64,000 bases of DNA, taken from contig CACPKH010000001.1 in assembly GCA_902634515.1 (NCBI GenBank), positions 95,290 to 159,289 of the forward strand, read 5' to 3'. The DNA comes from an uncultured Prochlorococcus sp. GTDB taxonomy: Bacteria; Cyanobacteriota; Cyanobacteriia; PCC-6307; Cyanobiaceae. The notes beneath the pieces were generated by a model that was given only the letters and a program-made list of their open reading frames with translations, had not been told where the DNA came from and searched no databases. Positions 50,271-61,709 of the stretch are shown one piece after another; the first letter of the stretch is position 1, and every line of letters starts with the position of its first letter. The position numbers were made by a program, and so were the translations under genes.

Positions 50271-52889
50271 ATGGCTGATCCTATGGAACCCAATAAAGGC
50301 GTTCCTGGTGAATTCGAAGATCGGATCATTCAGACAGATCTCCGTAATGAGATGTCGCGTTCCTATTTGGAATATGCGATGAGTGTAATTGTAGGAAGAG
50401 CCTTGCCTGATGCAAGAGATGGGCTTAAACCAGTTCATCGCAGAATCCTTTATGCAATGTATGAACTTGGTTTAACAAGTGATAGGCCATATAGAAAATG
50501 CGCACGTGTTGTAGGAGAGGTTTTAGGTAAATACCATCCACATGGAGATACAGCTGTATATGACGCTCTTGTAAGGATGGCTCAAGATTTTTCTATGCAA
50601 ATGCCATTAGTAGATGGCCATGGAAACTTTGGGTCAATAGATAATGATCCTCCTGCAGCAATGAGATATACAGAGTCCAGGCTAAAAGCTCTTACTCAAG
50701 ATAGTCTTTTAGAAGATATTGAATCAGAGACTGTTGATTTTATAGATAACTTTGATGGATCACAGCAAGAACCAACTGTTTTACCAGCACGAATACCCCA
50801 ACTCTTGTTGAATGGCTCATCAGGTATTGCTGTTGGAATGGCCACTAACATTCCTCCGCATAATCTTGGCGAGCTTATTAATGGTTTATTGGCTTTGATT
50901 GATAACCCAGACTTAGAAGCCCTAGATTTAATGAAAATAATTCCAGGGCCAGATTTTCCTACAGGTGGCCAGATCCTAGGAAGAGGTGGAATCAAAGAAA
51001 CTTATTTGACAGGAAGAGGTTCTGTAACTATGAGGGGTGTTGCAGAAATTGAAACTATTGAAGTTAAAGGGAGACCAGATAGAGATGCAGTTGTCATAAC
51101 TGAGTTGCCATATCAAACAAATAAAGCAGCACTTATTGAAAGAATTGCTGATATGGTTAATGATAAAAAGTTGGAAGGGATTTCTGATATTCGTGATGAA
51201 AGTGATAGAGATGGGATGAGAATTGTTGTTGAGTTAAGAAGAGATTCTTATCCTCAGGTTGTTTTAAATAACCTTTTCAAATTAACTCCACTTCAGTCCA
51301 ACTTTAGTGCAAATATGCTTGCCTTAGTTGAAGGTGAGCCAGTAACACTTTCTCTTTTGAAAATGTTGCAGGTATTTCTTAAATTTCGAATAGAGACAAT
51401 AGAAAGAAGGACTAAATATTTATTACGAAAGGCTGAAGAAAGAGATCATTTGCTTTTAGGCCTTCTTTTGGCATTAGATCAACTAGACCCAATAATTAGT
51501 CTAATACGTTCAGCATCAGATACATCAGTTGCAAAAAATAATCTGCAAGAAGTACATGGTTTAACTGCATTACAGGCGGATGCTATTTTGCAAATGCAGC
51601 TTAGAAGGCTTACCGCCTTAGAAGCAGATAAAATAAGACTAGAACATGAGGATTTGCTTAATAGGATAAAGGATTTTAAGGATATCTTGGCAAACCGGGA
51701 AAGGGTTCTGCAATTAATTAGAAATGAACTTTCTAGCTTAAATGAAAGATATCTTATCCCCAGGAGAACTGAAATATTGGATCTAGGAAGTGGGATAGAA
51801 GATATAGATTTAATCGCTAATGAGAGGTCTGTTGTTTTACTTACTGAAACTGGTTATTTAAAAAGAATGCCTGTTAATGAGTTTGAAGCAACTAGTAGAG
51901 GAACTCGAGGTAAATCTGGCACTAGAAGTCAAGGTGAAGAGGAAGTTAAATTATTTATTAGTTGTAATGATCACGATAACCTCTTACTTTTTAGTGATAG
52001 AGGAGTTGCTTATACATTACCAGCGTATAGGGTGCCTCAATGTAGCAGAGCCGCCAAAGGTACACCAGTTGTTCAGTTGCTGCCAATCCCTCGAGAAGAA
52101 GCGATTACTTCTTTACTTTCAGTGAGTTCTTTTGATGATGATAATCACTTATTAATGCTTACAAATGGTGGTTTTATAAAGAGGACTAAAGTATCTGCTT
52201 TTAGTAAAATCAGGGCCAATGGTTTGATTGCTATCAGCCTTGAAGAAGGAGACTCTTTAAGGTGGGTAAGGTTAGCTGCTACAGGAGATAGTGTCTTAAT
52301 TGGCTCTAGTACTGCAATGACAATTCATTTCCGATTAAATGATCAAGAATTAAGACCATTAGGTCGAACAGCAAGAGGCGTCAGGGCAATGAATTTACGC
52401 CAAGGGGACTCTTTAGTCAGCATGGATGTTTTGCCAAGTGAACTTGCTGATCGTATTGCAGATACAAAAGATGAAGAAGTCTCTGAGTCAATTAGTCCTT
52501 ATGAAGGACCTTGGGTATTAGTTGCTTCTGCTGCAGGTTTAGGCAAGAGAGTTCCTGTTACTCAATTTAGGCTTCAAAAAAGAGCAGGTATGGGTTTACG
52601 TGCAATTAAATTTAGAAATGATAAAGATGTATTAGTTGGGTTAAGAGTTTTAGGGAAAGGCGAAGAACTTTTATTAGTTAGTGAAAAAGGAGTCATTGTT
52701 AGAACAAGTGCTGACAAGATTCCTCAGCAATCAAGAGCTGCTACTGGAGTAAGGCTTCAACGTCTTGACAATGGAGACCATCTTTCAGAAATGGTGTTGG
52801 TACCGCCTGAAGCAGAAAATGAAGAACAGAATGAAAACTCACCTAAATCTATTGATGAAATAGATAAAGAAAAAGATACTGCGAATTGA
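50271..52889 (+). CDS. gyrA: DNA gyrase subunit A
   Basis: An 872-residue type II topoisomerase subunit. Breakage-reunion domain with the catalytic Tyr133 in AAMRYTE, the quinolone-region [10 protein letters not shown] (Thr at the position of E. coli Ser83), [10 protein letters not shown], and the C-terminal beta-pinwheel including the GyrA-box-like region [10 protein letters not shown]. Introduces negative supercoils with GyrB. Confidence 0.97.
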   Translation: MADPMEPNKGVPGEFEDRIIQTDLRNEMSRSYLEYAMSVIVGRALPDARDGLKPVHRRILYAMYELGLTSDRPYRKCARVVGEVLGKYHPHGDTAVYDALVRMAQDFSMQMPLVDGHGNFGSIDNDPPAAMRYTESRLKALTQDSLLEDIESETVDFIDNFDGSQQEPTVLPARIPQLLLNGSSGIAVGMATNIPPHNLGELINGLLALIDNPDLEALDLMKIIPGPDFPTGGQILGRGGIKETYLTGRGSVTMRGVAEIETIEVKGRPDRDAVVITELPYQTNKAALIERIADMVNDKKLEGISDIRDESDRDGMRIVVELRRDSYPQVVLNNLFKLTPLQSNFSANMLALVEGEPVTLSLLKMLQVFLKFRIETIERRTKYLLRKAEERDHLLLGLLLALDQLDPIISLIRSASDTSVAKNNLQEVHGLTALQADAILQMQLRRLTALEADKIRLEHEDLLNRIKDFKDILANRERVLQLIRNELSSLNERYLIPRRTEILDLGSGIEDIDLIANERSVVLLTETGYLKRMPVNEFEATSRGTRGKSGTRSQGEEEVKLFISCNDHDNLLLFSDRGVAYTLPAYRVPQCSRAAKGTPVVQLLPIPREEAITSLLSVSSFDDDNHLLMLTNGGFIKRTKVSAFSKIRANGLIAISLEEGDSLRWVRLAATGDSVLIGSSTAMTIHFRLNDQELRPLGRTARGVRAMNLRQGDSLVSMDVLPSELADRIADTKDEEVSESISPYEGPWVLVASAAGLGKRVPVTQFRLQKRAGMGLRAIKFRNDKDVLVGLRVLGKGEELLLVSEKGVIVRTSADKIPQQSRAATGVRLQRLDNGDHLSEMVLVPPEAENEEQNENSPKSIDEIDKEKDTAN

Positions 52890-54121
52890 AATTGATAAAT
52901 ACTTATGATGTTTTGGTTATGGGCGCTGGACCTGCAGCTCTTTGCATAGCATCTGAATTGGTTCAACATGGTTTAAAAGTAGGAGCACTTGCCTCTCATT
53001 CTCCAGAGAAGCCTTGGCCTAATACTTATGGGATTTGGGCAGAAGAACTTGAGTCACTTGGTTTAGCTTCATTATTAGAGCACCGTTGGGAAAATACAGT
53101 TAGTTATTTTGGTAATGGTGCTAATGAAAAAGGAAGAAAATCTGTTTCTCATAATTTTGATTATGGTCTATTTGATCAATCAGTTTTTCAGAAAGCTTTA
53201 TTAGATAAATGTAAGGATTTAGCTTGGTTTATTGAAACTGCTCAACATATTCAATATAAAGATCAAATAACAGAAGTTATTTGCACTTCTAGTAATCTTT
53301 TCCGTGCAAGAGTTGTTATAGATGCAAGTGGTCATAGGACACCTTTTATAAAAAGGCCAGATCATGGTGCAGTTGCTCAGCAAGCGGCTTATGGAATTGT
53401 TGGTCGATTCAGCTCTGCTCCAGTTGAAAAAGACCAATTTGTTTTAATGGATTTTCGCCCAGACCATCTTTCTAAAAGTGAATTAAAAGAGCCTCCTACA
53501 TTTTTGTATGCGATGGATTTTGGGGAAGGAGTTTTTTTTGTTGAAGAAACATCCTTGGCCTGTTCTCCTCCTGTTTCATGGAGCAAATTGAAAGAAAGGC
53601 TTTTTTCTAGGTTGTCTAAAAGAGGAGTTTTTATTGAAGAAACAATTCATGAGGAGCATTGCTTGTTCCCAATGAATTTGCCTTTGCCTTATTTAAACCA
53701 ACCTCTTCTTGCATTTGGAGGCTCAGCAAGTATGGTTCACCCAGCTTCTGGATATATGGTTGGTGCTCTTTTAAGAAGAGCTCCTGCATTGGCAAAGGAA
53801 TTAGCTAATTCGATTTCACAAAAACCTAATTTAGATTCAGCCAAGTTAGCTAAAAGAGGCTGGCAAGTACTTTGGACGCCAGAGTTAGTACAAAGACATC
53901 GTCTATATCTGTTTGGTTTACAAAGACTTATGAGTTTTAATGAATCTTTGTTGAGAAATTTCTTTACAACTTTCTTTAAGCTTCCTAAAAAGGATTGGTC
54001 AGGTTTCCTTGCCAATACTCTCCCTTTGCCAAAATTAATACTTGTTATGATTAGATTATTTTTTATATCTCCAGTGCAAGTTAAATTAGGTATGATTGGA
54101 TTAGTTAGCCATAACAAATAA
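52886..54121 (+). CDS. crtL: Lycopene cyclase (CrtL family)
   Basis: A 411-residue flavoprotein from a TTG that overlaps the gyrA stop. FAD motif [17 protein letters not shown], the CrtL block [19 protein letters not shown], and the [24 protein letters not shown] region. It cyclises lycopene ends to carotene rings for thylakoid carotenoids. Marine picocyanobacteria carry two forms (beta and epsilon/bifunctional); which one this is cannot be settled here, though beta is more likely. Confidence 0.92.
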   Translation: MKLINTYDVLVMGAGPAALCIASELVQHGLKVGALASHSPEKPWPNTYGIWAEELESLGLASLLEHRWENTVSYFGNGANEKGRKSVSHNFDYGLFDQSVFQKALLDKCKDLAWFIETAQHIQYKDQITEVICTSSNLFRARVVIDASGHRTPFIKRPDHGAVAQQAAYGIVGRFSSAPVEKDQFVLMDFRPDHLSKSELKEPPTFLYAMDFGEGVFFVEETSLACSPPVSWSKLKERLFSRLSKRGVFIEETIHEEHCLFPMNLPLPYLNQPLLAFGGSASMVHPASGYMVGALLRRAPALAKELANSISQKPNLDSAKLAKRGWQVLWTPELVQRHRLYLFGLQRLMSFNESLLRNFFTTFFKLPKKDWSGFLANTLPLPKLILVMIRLFFISPVQVKLGMIGLVSHNK

Positions 54122-54125
54122 AATT

Positions 54126-55688
54126 TTAATCTCTATTCCAGTCATTAATATGTATTAAAGGAAATATACGATCTTCTGATTCTATTCTCTTTAACTCAGA
54201 TTCACTTAGTAATTTATTATTGTCAAGAGAATTTAATAATAACCAAAACCTATTTAAATGTCTATTAATTCTTTCTTTGGCTAATTCAGTTGTAGTACCA
54301 GCTCTAAGAATAAAGCTCCAATCTGAAGATTGAGACAATAGTAATTCTCTTGCTGCTTGCCTTAAAATTCTTAAGTTTTTACCATTAGATAGTTTATTGC
54401 TGCAACGAAATACCATTTCTTTACTTGCTTTAGACCATTGGTTTACAACCCATGAATTGCTTTTATTGAGCCAGTATTTGTGAAAACCACCTTCTCCCCA
54501 ACTTGAAGGAGATGGCTCGCAAAGTTGAATCATAGGACTTTCTAAAAGATATTCTTTTAATGTTGTAAGCTCTATATTCTGACTCGGTGACTGTTTAAAT
54601 ATCTCTGCAATAAATATAGGTCCCTCAAACCACCAATGGCCAAAGAGCTCAGCATCAAATGGAGCTACTAATATAGGATCAATTTCAATACGTTCAGTTA
54701 ACTTATTTAATTGATTCCTTCTATTGATTAAATAATCTCTTGCATGTTCCTTAGCTTTTTCAATAGCCAATTTAGGCTCATAAATTTCCTTGTCTTTTAA
54801 AGATACTGTCGAGTTACTAACTTTATAAAGCTTTAATCCTAAAGGTCTAGAAGATTTGATGCCAATTTTTTTTAGTTCTTCTTTTGATAGATCCCATCCA
54901 AGGTCTCTATGAAACTCTCGGTATTGTGGATCTCCTGGATATCCTTCTCGCGCTGACCAAACGGGGAGAGTTGCATCGCTATCTCTGCCAAAGAAAGCGA
55001 TTCCATTTTTGCTGCAAATAGGAGCGTATATTCCATATCTAGGTCTAGGTCTGCCATGTAAAAGCCCATGTCCGTCTAGTACGGAATAGCGCAATTGAGC
55101 TTCAATCATTAATTCATCAAGGCCTTCGTAATAAGCGCATTCAGGCAGCCATATGCCTTGAGGCTTAATTCCGAAAAAACGTTGATGCTCTCTAATAGCT
55201 GTTTTTAGTTGACCCTTTACTGCTTCAGGGTTTTCTCTAAGAAGAGGTAAGTAACCATGGGTGGCTGCACAAGTGAGAATATCTATTACATGATCCTTTT
55301 GAAGAGAGGAAAACTTTTCTATTAGATCTCCTTTGCATAATTCCCAATGATTTAATTGATTGGATAAGAATTTAGATAGATGACTTGCTGCCTCAGTTTT
55401 GTTTTTTTCTGTATTTTCTAAAAGTTCTAATCTTTTTCCCAACCAATTTGGGAACCTTTTTTTTAACTCATTATCACTAAGTAATGATAAAAGGGTGGGA
55501 GAAAGAGAAATAGTTAATTTTGGATTCTCTTCTTTTGCTTTTGATGAAGCTTCAAGAATCTCAATTAAAGGGAGATAGCATTCCAGAAGTGCTTGGAAGA
55601 ACCAATCTTCTTCAAGTGATCCTTCTGTTGCAGATCTAACATATGGTAGATGTGCATGAAGTACTAGAGCTAGTTTCCCCGTTGCCAA
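54126..55688 (-). CDS. GH57 glycoside hydrolase (alpha-glucan branching type)
   Basis: A 520-residue GH57 enzyme. Start region LALVLHAHLPYVRS, nucleophile Glu in GIWLPECAYYEGLDEL, acid Asp in APFDAELFGHWWFEG, and a helical C-terminal domain. Members with this layout are 1,4-alpha-glucan branching enzymes of glycogen metabolism; amylase activity is the alternative. Convergent with crtL. Confidence 0.9.
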   Translation of the reverse strand: MATGKLALVLHAHLPYVRSATEGSLEEDWFFQALLECYLPLIEILEASSKAKEENPKLTISLSPTLLSLLSDNELKKRFPNWLGKRLELLENTEKNKTEAASHLSKFLSNQLNHWELCKGDLIEKFSSLQKDHVIDILTCAATHGYLPLLRENPEAVKGQLKTAIREHQRFFGIKPQGIWLPECAYYEGLDELMIEAQLRYSVLDGHGLLHGRPRPRYGIYAPICSKNGIAFFGRDSDATLPVWSAREGYPGDPQYREFHRDLGWDLSKEELKKIGIKSSRPLGLKLYKVSNSTVSLKDKEIYEPKLAIEKAKEHARDYLINRRNQLNKLTERIEIDPILVAPFDAELFGHWWFEGPIFIAEIFKQSPSQNIELTTLKEYLLESPMIQLCEPSPSSWGEGGFHKYWLNKSNSWVVNQWSKASKEMVFRCSNKLSNGKNLRILRQAARELLLSQSSDWSFILRAGTTTELAKERINRHLNRFWLLLNSLDNNKLLSESELKRIESEDRIFPLIHINDWNRD

Positions 55689-55773
55689 ATTTAGAAAACC
55701 CTTTTTGTAAATTTATGATGACGTTAAGTAAGTAGTTAGAATAAAAATAACAAGTATCTAATTAGACCATTAT

Positions 55774-57384
55774 ATGGCTAAGGATCCAGGTCGAGTTCTT
55801 ATTTTTGATACTACTCTCAGAGACGGAGAGCAATCTCCTGGTGCAAGCTTAAATTTAGAAGAGAAGTTGGCCATAGCTCAACAACTGGCTCGCTTAGGAG
55901 TTGATGTTATAGAAGCGGGTTTCCCTTTTGCAAGTCAAGGAGACTTTGCGGCTGTTCAACGAATAGCAGAACAAGTTGGAGGTGAAGAAGGGCCAATTAT
56001 TTGTGGGCTAGCAAGAGCTTCTAAAGCAGATATTAAATCTTGCGCTGATGCGATATCTCCAGCACCTAGGAAACGAATTCATACTTTTATAGCAACAAGT
56101 GACATTCACCTTCAGCACAAACTTCGTAAGACAAGGAAAGAGGTGTTGGATATCGTCCCAGAAATGGTTCAATATGCCAAATCATTCTCAGATGATGTTG
56201 AATTCTCTTGTGAAGATGCAGCCAGAAGTGATCCTGAGTTCTTATATGAAGTAATCAAGCTTGCCATTGCAGCAGGGGCAGGAACAATAAACATTCCTGA
56301 TACTGTTGGTTTTACTACGCCTTCCGAATTTGGAGAGTTAATTTCCGGTATTAATAAGAACGTTTCTAATATTGATGAAGCTATTTTGTCGGTTCATGGC
56401 CACAATGACTTAGGACTAGCTGTGGCAAACTTCCTTGAAGCTGTAAAGAATGGAGCAAGGCAGCTTGAATGCACTATTAATGGAATTGGTGAAAGAGCGG
56501 GTAATGCAGCGCTTGAAGAACTAGTGATGGCATTACATGTAAGAAGGCGCTATTTTAATCCTTTTTTTGGAAGAGACTCAGATAATCCAACTCCTCTTAC
56601 AGCTGTTAGAACAGAAGAAATCACAAAAACATCTCGATTGGTTTCGAATTTAACTGGAATGGTTGTTCAGCCTAACAAGGCAATTGTGGGCGCAAATGCT
56701 TTTGCCCATGAGTCTGGGATTCACCAGGATGGTGTTTTGAAAAATCGTCTTACATACGAAATTGTTGATGCTAAGACTGTTGGACTAAGTGATAACAGAA
56801 TTTCTTTAGGTAAATTAAGTGGTAGAAGTGCTGTAAGAGCAAGGTTGGAGGAGCTTGGTTATGACTTAACTAGAGAAGATTTAAATGAGGCTTTCGCAAG
56901 GTTTAAAGATCTAGCAGATCGAAAAAGAGAAATTACAGATAGGGATTTAGAGGCAATAGTTAGTGAGCAAGTAATGCAGCCTGAAGCAAGGTTTCAGCTG
57001 CATCTAGTTCAAGTCAGTTGTGGAACAGCTTTGAAGCCCACCGCTACAGTGACTATTAGTGATCAAGATGGTAGAGAGCAGACTACTGTTGCTATAGGCA
57101 CTGGACCAGTTGATGCAGTATGTAAAGCCCTAGATCTATTAACAAGTGAACCCAATGAATTAATTGAATTCTCCGTAAAGTCAGTTACAGAAGGGATTGA
57201 TGCTTTGGGAGAAGTTACTATTAAGCTCAGGCATGATGGAATGATTTTTTCTGGTCATTCTGCAGATACTGATGTTGTTGTCGCAGCAGCTCAGGCTTAT
57301 ATCAATGCTTTAAACAGATTAGTGGCTTCTAAAAATAAGCAATCAATACACCCCCAACATGATGTTGTTAAAGCAAATTTATAG
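55774..57384 (+). CDS. leuA: 2-isopropylmalate synthase
   Basis: A 536-residue enzyme joining acetyl-CoA and 2-oxoisovalerate (leucine pathway). Catalytic start [18 protein letters not shown], metal ligands in [36 protein letters not shown], and a C-terminal LeuA allosteric domain. Full length; divergent from the GH57 gene. Confidence 0.96.
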   Translation: MAKDPGRVLIFDTTLRDGEQSPGASLNLEEKLAIAQQLARLGVDVIEAGFPFASQGDFAAVQRIAEQVGGEEGPIICGLARASKADIKSCADAISPAPRKRIHTFIATSDIHLQHKLRKTRKEVLDIVPEMVQYAKSFSDDVEFSCEDAARSDPEFLYEVIKLAIAAGAGTINIPDTVGFTTPSEFGELISGINKNVSNIDEAILSVHGHNDLGLAVANFLEAVKNGARQLECTINGIGERAGNAALEELVMALHVRRRYFNPFFGRDSDNPTPLTAVRTEEITKTSRLVSNLTGMVVQPNKAIVGANAFAHESGIHQDGVLKNRLTYEIVDAKTVGLSDNRISLGKLSGRSAVRARLEELGYDLTREDLNEAFARFKDLADRKREITDRDLEAIVSEQVMQPEARFQLHLVQVSCGTALKPTATVTISDQDGREQTTVAIGTGPVDAVCKALDLLTSEPNELIEFSVKSVTEGIDALGEVTIKLRHDGMIFSGHSADTDVVVAAAQAYINALNRLVASKNKQSIHPQHDVVKANL

Positions 57385-57455
57385 ATGAAGATTTTGATGA
57401 ATTCGTCAAAGAGGGTATAAGATGAAAAGTGACGGTTGAATAATTGGTATAAGTT

Positions 57456-57668
57456 ATGTCTATGAGTCAAGGGCTTTATCGACTAGTAGGTCTTGATGGA
57501 AATCCACATCCAGTATTAGACACCACATACGAATCTATTGATTCAGCTATTTGGGCTGCAAAAGATTGGTCATCTGTTCATTCACAGAATCCATCTCATG
57601 CTGATAAGAGCATTGGGATTGAAGTAAAAACAGAAAATGGTTCTTGGAGGACAATTTGTTATTCATAG
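57456..57668 (+). CDS. Small conserved-looking hypothetical, 70 aa
   Basis: A soluble protein (SMSQGLYRLVGLDGNPHPVL, SAIWAAKDWSSVHSQN, IEVKTENGSWRTICYS). It is likely to be compact alpha/beta. Similar short proteins are familiar beside leuA-type genes in picocyanobacteria, but no function is known to me. Confidence 0.65.
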   Translation: MSMSQGLYRLVGLDGNPHPVLDTTYESIDSAIWAAKDWSSVHSQNPSHADKSIGIEVKTENGSWRTICYS

Positions 57669-57715
57669 GTACTCCAAACGTTTTTAAATTATGAAAACTT
57701 CTTTGTTTCAAAACA

Positions 57716-58027
57716 ATGATAGTAAGTATTGATCTAACAATTGTTCCCCTAGGGATAGGGAATTCAATTTCGCGATATATAGCCATCTGTAAAAGTGAGA
57801 TTGAAAAAAGAGGTTTAGATTATGAACTCGGTCCAAATGGAACTGCAATAGAAGGTGAATGGGATGATGTGTTTGATTGTGTTAGAGCTTGTCACGAGAC
57901 TCTTCATTCAAAAGGAGTAATTCGAATTTTTTCTACTTTAAAGTTGAACACAAGAATTGATAAGAAAACTTCTTTCAGAAATAAAGTAGAAAGAGTTAAC
58001 TCTTTTCTTTCTGATCAAAACGCCTAA
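57716..58027 (+). CDS. MTH1187/YkoF-type thiamine-binding protein (DUF77)
   Basis: A 103-residue protein with the MTH1187 pattern: IVSIDLTIVPLGIGNSISRY, IEKRGLDYELGPNGTAIEGE, ACHETLHSKGVIRI. Family members bind thiamine or related molecules and form ferredoxin-like dimers/tetramers. Role in Prochlorococcus unknown. Confidence 0.87.
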   Translation: MIVSIDLTIVPLGIGNSISRYIAICKSEIEKRGLDYELGPNGTAIEGEWDDVFDCVRACHETLHSKGVIRIFSTLKLNTRIDKKTSFRNKVERVNSFLSDQNA

Positions 58028-58125
58028 AACTAGTTTTATGCGATATATGTTCAATTGCGAAAGCAAAAAATGGCTTTTTTATCGCTTTAAAGTTATTTTG
58101 ATTTTAGATAGATAACTTTCTATTA

Positions 58126-58515
58126 ATGAGAAAAAACATACGCGGATATTGGTTGCTTTCTTGGATAGGCCTTTTTGCAAATGTAATAGCACTTCCTTTT
58201 ATTGCATTTGTAGTAAGCTCTGAAGACTCTTGGCAAGTGGCAAATATAAGTGTTGCTGTTAGTCTTGCTTGGCCTGCTGCAATTGTTGGGATAGTAGCTT
58301 CTGCAGGCCTTTTGGCTGAAAGGCAATGGGGAATTTTGCTTGCGATAATTGCTCTTTCAATGGCTCTTTCTGGCACTTTGCCTTACGCCATTACTAGATT
58401 AGTAATGGAAGGAGAATTCTTTGGAATAAGTGGACTTTCTCTTTTCGTGGCAGTTTTAAATTTATTAGGCTTGGTTTACTGGTGTTTACCTGGGCACAGA
58501 AGAATCAGATTGTAA
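58126..58515 (+). CDS. Four-span membrane protein, hypothetical
   Basis: A 129-residue protein with about four hydrophobic helices (WLLSWIGLFANVIALPFIAF; ISVAVSLAWPAAIVGIVA; ILLAIIALSMALSGTLP; LFVAVLNLLGLVYW) and a basic C-terminus (GHRRIRL). No family recognised. Confidence 0.65.
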   Translation: MRKNIRGYWLLSWIGLFANVIALPFIAFVVSSEDSWQVANISVAVSLAWPAAIVGIVASAGLLAERQWGILLAIIALSMALSGTLPYAITRLVMEGEFFGISGLSLFVAVLNLLGLVYWCLPGHRRIRL

Positions 58516-58580
58516 ACTTCTTAAGCAAGTCTTCATTAAATATTTAATTAATAAGGTATTTCTTGAAAAAAAATATATTT

Positions 58581-60686
58581 TTATGCTGGATATGCTGACT
58601 TCCTTGAATGGATTGGATATTTGATTCTTCTATGATTCATTCTTTTCCATACATTGACAAATGCTCTTACTACTAATTCAATTTCAGCTCTTGTTAAAGT
58701 GCTTTCTTTGAGTTGACCATCTATTTGTCGCGATTGAACAATCTTCCTAATTGTATTACAGGCTTCCTTATCGGTACTTTTAGTATCTAATGCTCTAAGC
58801 GCTGCTTCACAGCCATCTGCAAGCATTAAAATACCAGTCTCCCTAGAGGCGGGTATTGGGCCTTTATAACGAAATCTATTTTCAGGAATTGAATTGTCTA
58901 TTTCTCGGGCCTTATGAAGAAAATATCCCATTTTTAGTGTCCCTTGATGTTCTGGAATAAAGTCAGCTATAGGACTAGGAAGACGATGCCTTCTGGCCAG
59001 CTTTAGGCCTTCATCCACATGTGCTTGCAAAATATCTGCACTTTTAAATGGATCATTTAACTGGTCATGGGGGTTGAGACCATCTTCTTGATTCTCAATA
59101 AACCACTCTGGAGAGAAGAGTTTTCCAACATCGTGATATAGAGCTCCAGTCCTAATTAAATCAACATCTGCTCCGATACTTCTCGCTCCTTCTTCTGCTA
59201 GTCCACAAATCATAAGAGTATGCTCAAATGTCCCAGGAGCTTCTTTCGATAACCTTCTAAGCAGAGGTCTCTCCTGGTCAGCAAGCTCCATTAACCTTGC
59301 TTTTGTTAATAAGCCAAAAGCATTTTCAATAATTGGAATTAGGAAAATTGTAAACATTAACATTGCTCCAAGCACTAAAGCTTCAGTGATAAGAGTCTCT
59401 GAATTAGGGGAAAGTTTCCCCCACGCACTTTTAGAAGGAGATATTCGACTACCTAGAAGAATCCATTGACTTATGAGAGCGCTAAAAGGAAGCAAAACAA
59501 CTGTTTGAAGTAATTGAGCTCTGCTTCTCATCCTTCCACCTTGGAAGGCGACTAATGCAGCTGTTAGAGCGGCGATTAATAATCTTCCTTCTCCAATACC
59601 ATTAACAGGTACTGGCCAAAGAAGACTTCCAATGGCAACCCATCCTAAAGCAGATATTGTTCCTATCCCTTGTGATAAAAGGAGAGCTGGAGGGACTAAT
59701 ATTTGTAATGGACTAATTGCAGCTCCAAACCAGTCTTTACTAATTTGAATAATTAATAATAAGCCTAAGGCAAGTAGACCATGCTTTGCTTTTAGAGAAG
59801 GCTTTTCTCTTCGCATTATCATTAATAAAATCCAACAACCTAAAACTGCTTCGCTGAATCTTCCAAGCCATTCTATTGGCCTAGCACTGCGTCTGATAAG
59901 CCTAAAATGGTCAAGAACTATATAACCTTTAGGTGTTATTTGTTCGCCTTTTTTAGTAATTAAGTCTCCTTTTTTAACTTCAATTTTTGGTATCCCTTGT
60001 TTAGTAATAAGTTCTTCAAGTAGTTGCTGGCTCCTTGCAACATCATGTCTAAGATTAGAATTTCCCTGAAAAGTATCAGCAATTAATTTGCTGCCAAGAG
60101 TAATTGAAGGATTATTGGTATCTAATTTTGGGGATAACTGGAATCTAGCTGCTTCAAAAATTTGATCATATGGCAATGTATCAACAAGACCTTGCTTTAG
60201 CATTTTTTTTGAAGTTATTAGTATCTCTTGTTCCCATTGATCTCTAAGAGATTCACTTTGATTGGAAAGCCAATTTCTTTCTTCAATAGTTAGATTTACA
60301 GGGCCTATTCTATCTGAATCATTGCTAATAGCGACTTGCTCTAAATAACCTAATTGCTCAATAATTTTCTCTTCAAGTTTTTTAGATTCATTCTTATCAA
60401 TTATTTGAACTGAAGTCCTAGGAATTAAGTCAGATCTTTTTTGCTGTAACGCTGCAGTATCTATAACAAGAGCATTTTCTGTTGCGATTGCATCAAATGG
60501 AGCTATATCTCCCGGCTTTAAGTCAGGAACAGCTAATAACTTGTAACTGGAAACTATTGCTATAAATACACAAACAATTAATAGTCCACTCTTCTCTGCT
60601 GAAGTCCATTGCAATGCGGCTCTTTTGGGGAATTGGCTATTCCTCCATACTCTCCATATGTTTTTCAAACTGAGAAAATTTGCCAA
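58581..60686 (-). CDS. 7TM-HD domain phosphohydrolase (PgpH-like)
   Basis: A 701-residue membrane protein: one N-terminal helix, an extracytoplasmic 7TMR-HDED domain (about residues 60-260), a bundle of helices (270-460), then a cytoplasmic HD domain with RTGALYHDVGKLFSPEWF and DFIPEHQG. The family includes PgpH, a cyclic-di-AMP phosphodiesterase. The same activity here is likely by family but not proven. Confidence 0.9.
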   Translation of the reverse strand: MANFLSLKNIWRVWRNSQFPKRAALQWTSAEKSGLLIVCVFIAIVSSYKLLAVPDLKPGDIAPFDAIATENALVIDTAALQQKRSDLIPRTSVQIIDKNESKKLEEKIIEQLGYLEQVAISNDSDRIGPVNLTIEERNWLSNQSESLRDQWEQEILITSKKMLKQGLVDTLPYDQIFEAARFQLSPKLDTNNPSITLGSKLIADTFQGNSNLRHDVARSQQLLEELITKQGIPKIEVKKGDLITKKGEQITPKGYIVLDHFRLIRRSARPIEWLGRFSEAVLGCWILLMIMRREKPSLKAKHGLLALGLLLIIQISKDWFGAAISPLQILVPPALLLSQGIGTISALGWVAIGSLLWPVPVNGIGEGRLLIAALTAALVAFQGGRMRSRAQLLQTVVLLPFSALISQWILLGSRISPSKSAWGKLSPNSETLITEALVLGAMLMFTIFLIPIIENAFGLLTKARLMELADQERPLLRRLSKEAPGTFEHTLMICGLAEEGARSIGADVDLIRTGALYHDVGKLFSPEWFIENQEDGLNPHDQLNDPFKSADILQAHVDEGLKLARRHRLPSPIADFIPEHQGTLKMGYFLHKAREIDNSIPENRFRYKGPIPASRETGILMLADGCEAALRALDTKSTDKEACNTIRKIVQSRQIDGQLKESTLTRAEIELVVRAFVNVWKRMNHRRIKYPIHSRKSAYPA

Positions 60687-60756
60687 AGCAATTAGAAAAA
60701 GAATGTCACGCTAGCTATTTATTAGAGGCATGCTGTATAGAAGTTAGATTATTTTC

Positions 60757-61665
60757 ATGGCTAATACGATTGATGGTAAAAAACTTTCCAAAGAAATTGA
60801 ATTGAGAATTAAGCATGAAATTATTCTAGGTCTAGAGAAGGCTGAAAGACCACCTGGTTTAGCAGTTGTTTGTGTAGGTGATGACCCTGCCAGCCGTGTA
60901 TATGTAGCAAATAAAGCAAAAGCATGTGCAAGGGTCGGAGTAGAAAGCTTTAAGTTTCATTTTAATGAAACAAGTACTACTCAAGAAATCATACAAAAAA
61001 TAAAGGCTTTAAATGAAGATATAAATGTAGATGGGATTTTGGTCCAATTACCCTTACCTCAAGGGATTAATGAAGCAGAAATCCTTAAAACTATTGTTCC
61101 AACAAAAGATGCAGATGGCCTTCATGCTTATAATTTGGGGTGCTTAATTAAAGGAGAGCCTGGCCCTCGCTCTTGTACACCAGCAGGAATAATGGCTTTA
61201 TTGGGAGCAAATGGAATTGATTTAAAAGGGAAAAAAGTTGTTGTAGTTGGCAGAAGTATTCTTGTTGGGAAGCCTATGGCTTTAATGCTTCAAGCTGCTA
61301 ATGCAACAGTTACTGTTGCTCATTCATTTACTAAAAATCTTGAAGAATTAACTAGACAGGCTGAAATTTTGATCGTTGCAGCAGGTAAGCCGGGATTGAT
61401 TGGTAAGGAGCATTTGATGGAGAATTCCGTAGTAATCGATGTGGGAATTCATCGAATCCTTAAAGAGTCTCCAAATATTAATGGTTCTTTATATAGTCTT
61501 TGTGGAGATGTTCGTTATGAAGAAGCCATCTCTAAAGTTAGTGCAATTACTCCAGTCCCTGGAGGCGTAGGGCCGATGACAGTTTCTATGTTGCTAGTAA
61601 ATACCGTTTCTAGATGGCAAGAGCATTGCGGTTTATCTCTCACACTTAGAGATTTGCTTCCATGA
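60757..61665 (+). CDS. folD: FolD methylenetetrahydrofolate dehydrogenase/cyclohydrolase
   Basis: A 302-residue bifunctional enzyme interconverting 5,10-methylene-, methenyl- and 10-formyl-THF. The catalytic Lys is in YVANKAKAC, plus DGILVQLPLPQGIN and PTKDADGLHAYN, NADP motif VVGRSILVGKPMALML and the C-terminal TPVPGGVGPMT. Full length. Works with the 5-formyl-THF cyclo-ligase encoded in this window. Confidence 0.97.
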   Translation: MANTIDGKKLSKEIELRIKHEIILGLEKAERPPGLAVVCVGDDPASRVYVANKAKACARVGVESFKFHFNETSTTQEIIQKIKALNEDINVDGILVQLPLPQGINEAEILKTIVPTKDADGLHAYNLGCLIKGEPGPRSCTPAGIMALLGANGIDLKGKKVVVVGRSILVGKPMALMLQAANATVTVAHSFTKNLEELTRQAEILIVAAGKPGLIGKEHLMENSVVIDVGIHRILKESPNINGSLYSLCGDVRYEEAISKVSAITPVPGGVGPMTVSMLLVNTVSRWQEHCGLSLTLRDLLP

Positions 61666-61709
61666 AGCTCTAACTCCTGAGAGAATTGTTGTAATTAACT
61701 TTTTTTATT